Of a DNA stretch of 6,513 nt, positions 1 through 5,724 are shown piece by piece. Source of the stretch: Bdellovibrionales bacterium (GTDB taxonomy: Bacteria; Bdellovibrionota_G; JALEGL01; JAGRAY01); assembly GCA_020434375.1 (NCBI GenBank), contig JAGRAY010000102.1, positions 1-6,513 on the forward strand, read 5' to 3'. The position numbers were made by a program, and so were the translations under genes. The notes below the pieces were generated by a model that saw only the letters and a program-made list of their open reading frames with translations, did no database searches and was not told the DNA's origin. Positions within the stretch are counted from its first letter, which is position 1; each line of letters begins with the position of its first letter.

Positions 1-692
1 TGAGCTATCGCATATGAATTCTCCAAATATTGATCTTCCATTTTCTGATGTGACTTAAGTGCATCTATTAGTTCTGGAGAAAATTCAATTGCATCGAGTA
101 CTTCATATTCCTTATATTTTTCCTTTAGTTCTTTTTTCATTTTTAACGGATCTCTAAAGCGTTTCAAACGCTCTTGCACTTCAAAGATTTGACCTTGGGC
201 CTCGTCAAAACTTTGATTCAGATCTTCAAAACGATAATAGTCCTGTAACTGAGCTCGCAATTCCTCAAGTCTCTTTTTTGCTTGGTTCTGTTCTGATTCG
301 CCCGTAGACGAACTGCCTCCCCAAGACTCAAACCGGAAAAAAAGAAGATGTCTTAAAATATCCGGACTCTTAACGATTGTCCCTGACAGCACATTTTCCA
401 ATGTAGCTCCCTGAGATGGCACAGGAGGAATTGGGTTCCAAGTTTTCTTTTGAGCATGATAATCTTTTTGGATGCCAAACTTCTTGCCAAAAACCGTAAA
501 TATGAGCTCGGCTCGACTCAAATTCGGAAGCAAAAATTCATCAGAAAAAAGAAGATCACCCAAAACCTCAACAAGAGATTCTGCGCTCCAGTCTTCTCCC
601 AAACGAATTGTCTGCAATGTGCGCGACGGGTCAGGCACAAAACGAACTCTTTGTCCGTCTGACTTTTGAATATCTAAACTCAGTATCTTCAA
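1..692 (-). CDS. Unrecognised coiled-coil protein, N-terminal 230 residues (runs off the left edge)
   Basis: I do not recognise this protein. The frame is open from the stop of rplS to the window edge. The only early start is TTG at 692-690, giving LKILSLDIQ (initiator Met); no clear Shine-Dalgarno precedes it, so the start is uncertain. Residues 1-120 look globular and mixed. From about 131 to 200 the chain is highly charged and heptad-like (KKRLEELRAQLQ, then EVQERLKRF and KKELKEKYKEYE), which suggests a coiled coil. The N-terminus resembles the MKIL-L-I opening of SMC/Rad50/YhaN-type ATPases. The place where their Walker A would lie (about 32-39) reads GEDWSAES, followed by LVEVLGDLLF, so the lysine of GKS/T is missing. 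It could therefore be a degenerate ATPase-like protein or something unrelated. It lies 42 nt downstream of rplS on the same strand with no terminator seen between them, so it may be read through from the ribosomal operon. That it is a gene is fairly sure; its function is unknown. Confidence 0.75.
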   Translation of the reverse strand, partial: MKILSLDIQKSDGQRVRFVPDPSRTLQTIRLGEDWSAESLVEVLGDLLFSDEFLLPNLSRAELIFTVFGKKFGIQKDYHAQKKTWNPIPPVPSQGATLENVLSGTIVKSPDILRHLLFFRFESWGGSSSTGESEQNQAKKRLEELRAQLQDYYRFEDLNQSFDEAQGQIFEVQERLKRFRDPLKMKKELKEKYKEYEVLDAIEFSPELIDALKSHQKMEDQYLENSYAIA

Positions 693-734
693 CGAGATAG
701 AGTTTATCGGACTATGATTCGAATTTCTAAATAT

Positions 735-1181
735 TTAGGTCGAAAGTTGTGCGTTATCTTGTGCTTGCACCGTTTTTAATGTTGGAGACTCCGGCTCTTC
801 TTGAGACTCATTCGAGGAATCTTCATCGATTTCAGTTCTATGACCTTCCTGAACTTGAGCTGCTTTTCCTCTTTTTTCACGAATGTAAAATAATCGGGCT
901 CTTCGAACTTTTCCCTGCTTAACGACTTCGATATTTTCAATGGCAGCACTCTCAAAAGGAAAAATCCTTTCTACGCCGATACCGTATGAGATTTTTCGAA
1001 CAATAAAGCTTGCGCCCTTGGTAGCCCCACCTCTTCTTTTAATCACGAGACCTTCAAAAATCTGAACACGTTCTTTTTCGCCTTCTTTGATCTTGACGTG
1101 AACTTTCACGGTATCTCCCACTCTAAATTTGGGAAATTTCTTTGCTGTTTTTAAACCATTAATAATGTCTTGTTTCGTCAT
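735..1181 (-). CDS. rplS: 50S ribosomal protein L19 with an acidic C-terminal extension
   Basis: L19 sits at the 30S-50S interface (bridge B6/B8 region in known ribosomes). The core is clear: FRVGDTVKVHVKI, then QIFEGLVIKRRGG, FIVRKISYGIGVERIFPF and RARLFYIREKRGKAA, ending near residue 112. A further 36 or so residues follow that the usual 110-120-residue family lacks; this tail begins acidic (EIDEDSSNESQEEPESP) and ends Gln/Thr-rich. I chose ATG at 1181, giving 148 aa, because GAGG lies 6 nt before it. The GTG three bases upstream, at 1184, is too close to that site. The gene is last in the ribosomal cluster, 16 nt after trmD, as in the rpsP-rimM-trmD-rplS order of many bacteria. Identity is certain; the meaning of the tail is unknown. 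Confidence 0.98.
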   Translation of the reverse strand: MTKQDIINGLKTAKKFPKFRVGDTVKVHVKIKEGEKERVQIFEGLVIKRRGGATKGASFIVRKISYGIGVERIFPFESAAIENIEVVKQGKVRRARLFYIREKRGKAAQVQEGHRTEIDEDSSNESQEEPESPTLKTVQAQDNAQLST

Positions 1182-1197
1182 CACTCACCTCTTTAAA

Positions 1198-1866
1198 CTA
1201 TAAAAGATCTGGTCTCTTTTGCCTTGTTTGCTTCAAAGCCTGCTCTTTGCGCCACTTTTCAATGTCCAAGTGGTGACCATTTCTTAATACGCTCGGCACT
1301 TCCAACCCACGAAAAACTGGAGGTCTTGTGTACTGCGGATATTTTAAAAGTCCAGAACTAAAGGAATCTTCCGTTATTGACTCCTGGTTACCAACCACGC
1401 CGGGAATTAGCCGCCCAACGGCCTCCATCAATACCATAGCTGGGAGGTCTCCGCCAGAAAGAATGTAGTCTCCAACCGAAAATTCTTCATCGACCCAACC
1501 ATCAATAAATCTTTGGTCAATACCTTCATAACGGCCTGAAATCACGATAATTTGCTCCAATTTCGCCAAATTCTCTACAAAAGGTTGATCCAAGCGCCTG
1601 CCTTTTGGGCTTGCAGCCAGTATTCGGCAATTGGGCAATTTTGGAAGGGATTCCAAGGCTTGAACCAAAGGCTCTATTTTTAAAAGCATTCCAGCTCCAC
1701 CCCCATAGGGTGCGTCGTCGATGGTTCGATGTCTGTCATTGGTATAATCCCGAAGATCATGGACGTGACACTCCAACAGACCCTTTTCTTTTGCGCGCTG
1801 CCATATTTGGCTCACCGAAAAAGCGTCATAGATCTTGGGTAGAGCAGAGATAATATCAAAGCGCAT
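1198..1866 (-). CDS. trmD: tRNA (guanine(37)-N1)-methyltransferase TrmD
   Basis: TrmD methylates N1 of G37 in tRNAs reading CNN and some GGN codons, using S-adenosylmethionine, and so prevents +1 frameshifting. The 222-residue product has the full SPOUT (trefoil-knot) set: NDRHRTIDDAPYGGGAGM (43-60), ASPKGRRLDQ (85-94), GRYEGIDQR (111-119) and SVGDYILSGGDLPAM (130-144). R152 and D167 match the catalytic Arg154 and Asp169 of E. coli TrmD. The C-terminal substrate-binding part has KYPQYTRPPVF, VPSVLRNGHH and a closing KRPDLL. It is shorter than E. coli TrmD (255 aa) only because the C-terminal end is compact; no domain is missing. The ATG at 1866 has AGAGG 6 nt upstream and overlaps the end of rimM by 11 nt, suggesting coupled translation. 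Confidence 0.99.
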   Translation of the reverse strand: MRFDIISALPKIYDAFSVSQIWQRAKEKGLLECHVHDLRDYTNDRHRTIDDAPYGGGAGMLLKIEPLVQALESLPKLPNCRILAASPKGRRLDQPFVENLAKLEQIIVISGRYEGIDQRFIDGWVDEEFSVGDYILSGGDLPAMVLMEAVGRLIPGVVGNQESITEDSFSSGLLKYPQYTRPPVFRGLEVPSVLRNGHHLDIEKWRKEQALKQTRQKRPDLL

Positions 1867-2380
1867 CGATGACCTCTGGTAGGCGAACTAAGATGCTCTG
1901 TTCGGTCTCCGAAATACTCAAAACAACATCTGGAATATTTGGCAAATAAAATTCTTGATCGCCTTCGACCACATAAACATCGTTAGACGCTGTCGGTATA
2001 ATATTTTTTAATCGCCCAATTGCATGACCTGATTCATCAACAACAGAAAAGCCCAAAAGCTCAAAATAATAGTATTGTCCCTCTGGCAGCTTGGGCAGAT
2101 CTGATCTATCGACGTAAAGCAATTGATTCGTTAATTCGGCGCAACTTTCTCTTGTGGTCAGGCCCTTGAAAGACACGACCCACTTTTGAGACTGCATTAC
2201 CGCGCGACACACATCATAAACTTTTAAACTGGCTTCATCCTCGCCAACGCCAACACGATTAATATCCAGCAGAATATCTGAAGATGGATTAAACATACTC
2301 AGATAGACGTCTCCCTTAAGGCCTTTGGGTCTTCCAAGACGCCCCATCGCAATCCAATGAATGTGATCTTCTCGGTTCAA
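1856..2380 (-). CDS. rimM: Ribosome maturation factor RimM
   Basis: RimM binds S19 and helps mature the 3' (head) domain of 16S rRNA in the 30S subunit. The 174-residue protein has the N-terminal RimM barrel (WIAMGRLGRPKGLKGDVYL at 9-27, FKGLTTRESCAELTNQLLYV at 71-90) and the C-terminal PRC barrel (YYYFELLGFSVVDESGHAIG at 103-122, then IPTASNDVYVVEG, the SNDV family signature, and LPNIPDVVLSI). The first start is TTG at 2380, which overlaps the TGA of khpA as TTGA; initiation probably depends on ribosomes finishing khpA. The next ATG (codon 12, MGRLGRPKG) would cut into the first beta strand, so TTG is preferred although its Shine-Dalgarno is weak. The gene overlaps trmD by 11 nt at its end. 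Confidence 0.97.
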   Translation of the reverse strand: MNREDHIHWIAMGRLGRPKGLKGDVYLSMFNPSSDILLDINRVGVGEDEASLKVYDVCRAVMQSQKWVVSFKGLTTRESCAELTNQLLYVDRSDLPKLPEGQYYYFELLGFSVVDESGHAIGRLKNIIPTASNDVYVVEGDQEFYLPNIPDVVLSISETEQSILVRLPEVIDAL

Positions 2381-2607
2381 TCCAAAATCTCGAGCATAAC
2401 CCGTTTATTTTCTTTGATGCTTGCTGCGCTAAGCACTGTTCGAATAGCCTTTGCCGTTCGACCTTCTTTACCAATGACCTTTCCCAAGTCTTCCTTATTG
2501 ACAGTGAGTTCGAAAATAGTCGTGTGTTCGCCCGAGACCTCTGTAATTTTGACGTCGTCTGTATGATCAACAAGCTTTTGAACAATGTATGTAAGAAGTT
2601 CTTTCAA
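2377..2607 (-). CDS. khpA: KH-domain RNA-binding protein KhpA
   Basis: This 76-residue protein is a single KH domain of the KhpA/YlqC family, an RNA-binding protein that in Gram-positive bacteria works with KhpB and affects cell elongation and division. The RNA-gripping loop is visible as VIGKEGR (44-50, the GxxG motif GKEG), with flanking strands TTIFELTVN and RVMLEILD and helices ELLTYIVQKLVDH and TAKAIRTVLSAAS. Length is normal for the family. The start is TTG at 2607, supported by a perfect AGGAGG 6 nt upstream; no ATG gives a full domain. It lies between rpsP and rimM, the usual place in Bacillota and several other phyla, but absent from the E. coli operon. Its stop overlaps the rimM start. 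Confidence 0.96.
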   Translation of the reverse strand: MKELLTYIVQKLVDHTDDVKITEVSGEHTTIFELTVNKEDLGKVIGKEGRTAKAIRTVLSAASIKENKRVMLEILD

Positions 2608-2613
2608 GTTATT

Positions 2614-2619
2614 CCTCCT
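2614..2619 (-). promoter_or_regulatory. Shine-Dalgarno of khpA (AGGAGG)
   Basis: On the minus strand AGGAGG is followed by six bases (AATAAC) and TTG. This consensus site decides the non-ATG start of khpA. It is the strongest ribosome-binding site in the window and may compensate for the weak TTG start codon. Confidence 0.9.
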
Positions 2620-2639
2620 AAGAATCGCGATCGTTTAAT

Positions 2640-2882
2640 TTATTTTACGGTTGAAGCTCGTTTGATAATTCCGGAAACAACAGCCGTTGGCTGCGCCCCG
2701 TGATCCATCCAATATTTAACGCGAACCTGATCCAAAACAGCTTCTGCTTTCTTTTTGGGGTTGTATCGACCAATGTACTCGATCACACTCCCGTCGCGCT
2801 TTTTTCGTTCATCGACCACTGCGATTCGGTAGTAAGGTACATTTTTTTTACCAAACCGACTTAACCTAATTTTTACGGCCAT
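2640..2882 (-). CDS. rpsP: 30S ribosomal protein S16
   Basis: S16 is an assembly protein of the 30S body, binding 16S rRNA near S4 and S20. The 80-residue sequence is the standard family length and starts MAVKIRLSRFGKKNVPYYRIAV, followed by DERKKRDGSVIEYIGRYNP, and further on VRVKYWMDHGAQPT and a terminal SGIIKRA. ATG at 2882 has AGGAG upstream; the site includes the last two bases of the ffh stop TAG, so the two genes are only 8 nt apart. Its position directly after ffh and before khpA fits one operon. A 32-nt gap with the khpA ribosome-binding site follows. Confidence 0.99.
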   Translation of the reverse strand: MAVKIRLSRFGKKNVPYYRIAVVDERKKRDGSVIEYIGRYNPKKKAEAVLDQVRVKYWMDHGAQPTAVVSGIIKRASTVK

Positions 2883-2890
2883 ACTTGCTC

Positions 2891-4234
2891 CTATCTTTGT
2901 TGCATAAAAGAACCCTTCATGAGTGCACCAAGCCCCATGTTTCCTAATTGAGAAGCCATTTTCTTGGCCTCCACAAACTGTTTTAAAAATCTATTTACGT
3001 CTGTGACGGTCGTTCCACTTCCATTGGCGATGCGCCTACGACGACTCCCATCGATGATCTGAATATTTCTTCGCTCTCGAGGCGTCATGGATTTAATAAT
3101 CGCGTCTATTTTCACCATTTCTTTTTCTGGTACACCGGCTGGTATCGCCTTTTGGATCTTCGCTCCGCCTGGCAACATACCAAGAATTTTATCCATTGAT
3201 CCTAATTTCTTAATCATATTCATTTGTTCTGCAAAGTCTTCAACGGTAAATGCGTTTTTCTTCATTTTGCTAGCCATCTTGCTAGCTTGCTTTTCATCAA
3301 AAACCTTCTGAGCTTGCTCAACCAAACTAACCACATCACCCATGTCCAAAATGCGAGATGCGAGCCTTTCGGGATACAGTTTTTCAAAGTCGCTCAACTT
3401 TTCGCCCGTACCTACAAAATAGATCGGTTTTTTTGTGGTCCAATACACCGACAATGCCGCGCCACCACGTGTATCACTGTCAGTCTTGGTCAACACGAGA
3501 CCATCAAAACCAACCTTATTAAAAAACTCTAGAGCAACGTTAGCAGCAGACTGTCCTGCCATTGAATCCAAAACATAAAGCGATAAATCAGGTTTAACGG
3601 CATCTTTTAGCTGTTGAAGTTCCTTCATCAGTAACTCATCAATCGCCAGACGACCTGCCGTATCAAAAATAAGCACGTCACCTAAAAGCTCACGACCCTC
3701 AACCTTCGACAGCGCATTTTTACAAATGAGCCTTGAATCATCGCCCTCGTGTGTATAAAACTTAAGCGCATCTTTTTCAGCAAGCTTTTGAAGTTGCTCT
3801 CTAGCGCCAGGCCTGGCGGTGTCTGCTGCAACCAACAATGGGTGCCGTCCCAATTCATGCTTAAACATATAAGCTAACTTGGCCGAGGAAGTTGTTTTCC
3901 CAGAGCCCTGAAGACCCATCATCAATACCTTTAAAGGTCGACCATGTACCGGTGGAATTTCAGCTGCATTTTCACCCAGCATCTCTCGAAGCTGATCGAA
4001 GAGAATTTTGACAAACTGTTGTCCGGGATCCACATTTGTGGAAACATCGAGCCCAAGGGCTTTTTCTTTCACGGAATCAACAAACGATTGAACCACGCGA
4101 TACTGAACATCTGAGGCCAAAAGGTTCTCTTTAACTTCATCAATCGCCTGAGCGATATTTTCCTCACGGATCTTGCCAAGGCCTTTTAAATTCTTTACCG
4201 TCTTTGAAAGACGTTCTTGTAAATCTGAGAACAC
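2891..4234 (-). CDS. ffh: Signal recognition particle GTPase Ffh (SRP54)
   Basis: Ffh with 4.5S RNA recognises signal sequences on nascent chains and delivers ribosomes to FtsY at the inner membrane. Counting from GTG at 4234 (447 aa): N domain 1-85; G domain with P-loop GLQGSGKTT (107-115), DTARPGAREQL (138-148), DTAGR (191-195), TKTD (249-252) and GTGEK (275-279); then the Met-rich M domain with SRRRRIANGSGTTVTDVNRF (397-416), which binds SRP RNA. I prefer GTG at 4234 over the upstream GTG at 4243 because it gives MFSDLQERL, matching the usual MF-D-L--RL opening, and because AGGTG lies 6 nt before it. Several G-motif positions differ from the common form (TKTDSDTRGG rather than TKLDGDARGG), but the nucleotide-contacting residues remain. 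It is first in the ribosomal cluster and 8 nt from rpsP. Confidence 0.98.
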   Translation of the reverse strand: MFSDLQERLSKTVKNLKGLGKIREENIAQAIDEVKENLLASDVQYRVVQSFVDSVKEKALGLDVSTNVDPGQQFVKILFDQLREMLGENAAEIPPVHGRPLKVLMMGLQGSGKTTSSAKLAYMFKHELGRHPLLVAADTARPGAREQLQKLAEKDALKFYTHEGDDSRLICKNALSKVEGRELLGDVLIFDTAGRLAIDELLMKELQQLKDAVKPDLSLYVLDSMAGQSAANVALEFFNKVGFDGLVLTKTDSDTRGGAALSVYWTTKKPIYFVGTGEKLSDFEKLYPERLASRILDMGDVVSLVEQAQKVFDEKQASKMASKMKKNAFTVEDFAEQMNMIKKLGSMDKILGMLPGGAKIQKAIPAGVPEKEMVKIDAIIKSMTPRERRNIQIIDGSRRRRIANGSGTTVTDVNRFLKQFVEAKKMASQLGNMGLGALMKGSFMQQR

Positions 4235-4240
4235 GCTAAA

Positions 4241-4245
4241 CACCT
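4241..4245 (-). promoter_or_regulatory. Shine-Dalgarno of ffh (AGGTG) favouring the inner GTG start
   Basis: AGGTG on the minus strand lies 6 nt before GTG at 4234. The GTG inside this site (4243) is also in frame, but has no purine-rich stretch upstream. The site therefore supports the shorter 447-residue Ffh. Confidence 0.65.
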
Positions 4246-4282
4246 AATATCGTTAAGTAAATATAATCCCATTTTATATGGA

Positions 4283-4294
4283 AAACGCGCGTTT
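4283..4294. repeat. 12-bp perfect palindrome over the -10 edge and start of the ffh operon promoter
   Basis: AAACGCGCGTTT equals its own reverse complement. It overlaps the last three bases of the predicted -10 and the predicted start point. It could be a small operator, or simply reflect the GC-only discriminator CGCGCG flanked by A/T. A function is inference. Confidence 0.4.
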
Positions 4295-4321
4295 ATATTA
4301 CACTTTTAGGCCTTCTGTCAA
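4292..4321 (-). promoter_or_regulatory. Sigma70-type promoter of the ffh-rpsP-khpA-rimM-trmD-rplS operon
   Basis: On the minus strand a perfect TTGACA (4321-4316) is followed after 18 nt by TATAAA (4297-4292), one mismatch from consensus. The expected start is near 4284, giving a leader of about 50 nt before ffh. The bases just after the -10 are CGCGCG, a GC-rich discriminator of the type found at promoters turned down by ppGpp in the stringent response. That fits an operon for ribosomal and tRNA-modification genes. The element match is seen directly; stringent control is inferred. Confidence 0.75.
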
Positions 4322-4357
4322 ATGGGCTTAGGATCAAAGCCGTTGGAAATTCACAGC

Positions 4358-4546
4358 TCAATGATAGCGGCGGTAGATCATCATACAAAAAGCTGTGAGC
4401 AATATCATAATGCAAAGGACGGTGTACGAAATTCGAATAACGCGCGCTTTTGGATGATGGCCTCTCATGATATAGACCGAAAGCCCTAAAGCTCCGCCGA
4501 GCAGAACGAAATTTAACAAACCTATGATATGGTAGAAAGTCATCAT
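4358..4546 (-). CDS. Small membrane protein with two transmembrane segments, unknown function
   Basis: I do not recognise this 62-residue protein. Two hydrophobic stretches are visible: about 5-27 (from YHIIGLLNF to LSVYIM) and about 39-58 (from ISYTV to CMMIY). They are joined by a basic loop, RGHHPKARVIR, and followed by a basic tail, RRYH. The tandem ATG ATG at 4546 and 4543 has GGGG 4 or 7 nt upstream, respectively. The frame stays open further upstream to 4696, but that part is hydrophilic, antisense to the kinase gene and unlikely to be translated. It lies upstream of the ffh promoter on the same strand, with its stop 37 nt before the -35 and no hairpin terminator seen, so some read-through into the operon is possible. 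A short length and hydrophobic shadow coding remain possible explanations, so existence is likely rather than certain. Confidence 0.6.
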   Translation of the reverse strand: MMTFYHIIGLLNFVLLGGALGLSVYIMRGHHPKARVIRISYTVLCIMILLTAFCMMIYRRYH

Positions 4547-4560
4547 TTTACCCCATCGAA

Positions 4561-5724
4561 ATGGTACGATCACCCGAGGAGTTAACCGATTTTCTTGCAG
4601 AGCACAAGGTTTACCCTTATGTACCCAAAATGCCTCAAAAGCCGAACCAAAAATTAGATCAAACACGCCTTGAAGAGGTCTTGAATGCGCACGCACCGTC
4701 TTTAGGTCTTGAGACCTACGCCGTTACAAAACTTCAAGGCGATGCATCAACGCGCATCTATTATAGAGTGAAGGGGCCTGGGCGTTCTTTGATAGCCATG
4801 GTCATGCCGCTCAATCAGCCGTCGTCTATTGCCGAGGAAATCACTAAGGTTGATGGGCACGTTGTAGGCGAGCTTCCGTATATTAATGTTCAACGATTTC
4901 TTGAAACACATATTAACGTTCCCAAAATCTATATCAACGACACCCAGAACAATATTTTGTTAATTGAAGACTTTGGAGATCAACTTTTATTAGATCTTCT
5001 CAGTGGTGCTAATATCAAACAGCAAGAGGCACTCTACCGTGCGGCTCTCACGGAACTTAAAAAAATCGTCACGCTTTCCAAGCCAAAAGACGAATGCATT
5101 GTTTTTCACAGAAAATATGATGCCGATCTTTACAATTGGGAGTTTTTACACTTTGTGGAATATGCCATTGATCACGCGTTGAATGGTAAAGTTTCAAGCT
5201 CGGATCGAACATCGATCCTTGAGTCGCTCTATAAGTTATCAACCACCTATACCTCGTGGGATCAAAAAGTCACCCATCGTGATTTTCATAGTCGCAATCT
5301 CATGATTTTATCCAATACTGACACCCCGAAAGTAGGTATCATTGATTTTCAAGACGCGCTCTTGGCTCCAATATTTTATGATCTTTGTTCTTTACTTCGG
5401 GATTCCTATTTTACTATTGATAGAAACCTTCAAGACAAGCTCCTTGAATCGTACCGACAAGGTCTTGATCAAGGCGAACTTAAAATGACCTCGTCGTTTG
5501 ATGAGTTCAGATATGCGTTCGATCTCATGGGCGTTCAAAGAAATATGAAAGCCGCCGGCCGCTTTTTTTATATCGATATCGTAAGGCACAATTCCAGTTA
5601 CTTGAAAGACGTCCCGCGAACACTCACTTATATAAAAAACACGCTACTGGATTATCCTGAACTCAAGAGCCTCAAAGCTAAACTACTGCCTTTATTAGAT
5701 GACATCACAGAAAAGTCTGCATGA
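4561..5724 (+). CDS. amgK: AmgK-family anomeric sugar kinase (N-acetylmuramate/N-acetylglucosamine kinase), APH fold
   Basis: By family, AmgK phosphorylates C1 of MurNAc (and GlcNAc) with ATP in the cytoplasm, the first step of the recycling bypass to UDP-MurNAc. Visible from the first ATG (387 aa): nucleotide loop LQGDASTRIYYRV (58-70), hinge ILLIEDFGD (132-140), catalytic loop HRDFHSRN (239-246, D241 and N246), and metal-binding IIDFQDALLAPIFYDLCSLLRDSY (260-283, D262). GVQRNMKAAGRFFYI and YLKDVPRTLTYI (324-358) match the characteristic AmgK C-terminal part. Start is uncertain: ATG at 4561 lies only 14 nt from the divergent small gene and lacks a Shine-Dalgarno; ATG at 4630 (364 aa) fits the usual distance to the GDAS loop better but also lacks one. 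The stop overlaps the next gene as ATGA, which supports a working pair. The substrate is not proven by sequence. Confidence 0.85.
   Translation: MVRSPEELTDFLAEHKVYPYVPKMPQKPNQKLDQTRLEEVLNAHAPSLGLETYAVTKLQGDASTRIYYRVKGPGRSLIAMVMPLNQPSSIAEEITKVDGHVVGELPYINVQRFLETHINVPKIYINDTQNNILLIEDFGDQLLLDLLSGANIKQQEALYRAALTELKKIVTLSKPKDECIVFHRKYDADLYNWEFLHFVEYAIDHALNGKVSSSDRTSILESLYKLSTTYTSWDQKVTHRDFHSRNLMILSNTDTPKVGIIDFQDALLAPIFYDLCSLLRDSYFTIDRNLQDKLLESYRQGLDQGELKMTSSFDEFRYAFDLMGVQRNMKAAGRFFYIDIVRHNSSYLKDVPRTLTYIKNTLLDYPELKSLKAKLLPLLDDITEKSA

Noticed and set aside
450..669. Two overlapping plus-strand frames of 65-70 codons
   Set aside because: They lie antisense to the coherent coiled-coil protein, are low-complexity and basic, and have no ribosome-binding site.
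693..734. Terminator between rplS and the downstream gene
   Set aside because: No GC-rich hairpin with a T-run is present in these 42 bases.
2316..2585. 89-codon minus-strand frame across khpA and rimM
   Set aside because: It is a frame shadow; khpA and rimM in the other frames have clear family motifs.
2624..2631. ATCGCGAT palindrome between rpsP and khpA
   Set aside because: Eight bases, no repeats seen elsewhere in the window and no promoter beside it.
4195..4272. Possible leader peptide from ATG at 4272 overlapping the ffh start out of frame
   Set aside because: About 25 codons with no Shine-Dalgarno and no codon run suggesting attenuation.
4261..4279. AT-only inverted repeat (ATATAA / TTATAT) in the ffh leader
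   Set aside because: A six-pair A-T stem with a seven-base loop is too weak to be a terminator or riboswitch; it probably reflects the AT-rich leader.
4547..4696. N-terminal extension of the small membrane protein to 112 residues
   Set aside because: The added part is antisense to the kinase N-terminus, and the tandem ATG with GGGG upstream starts just before the first hydrophobic segment.
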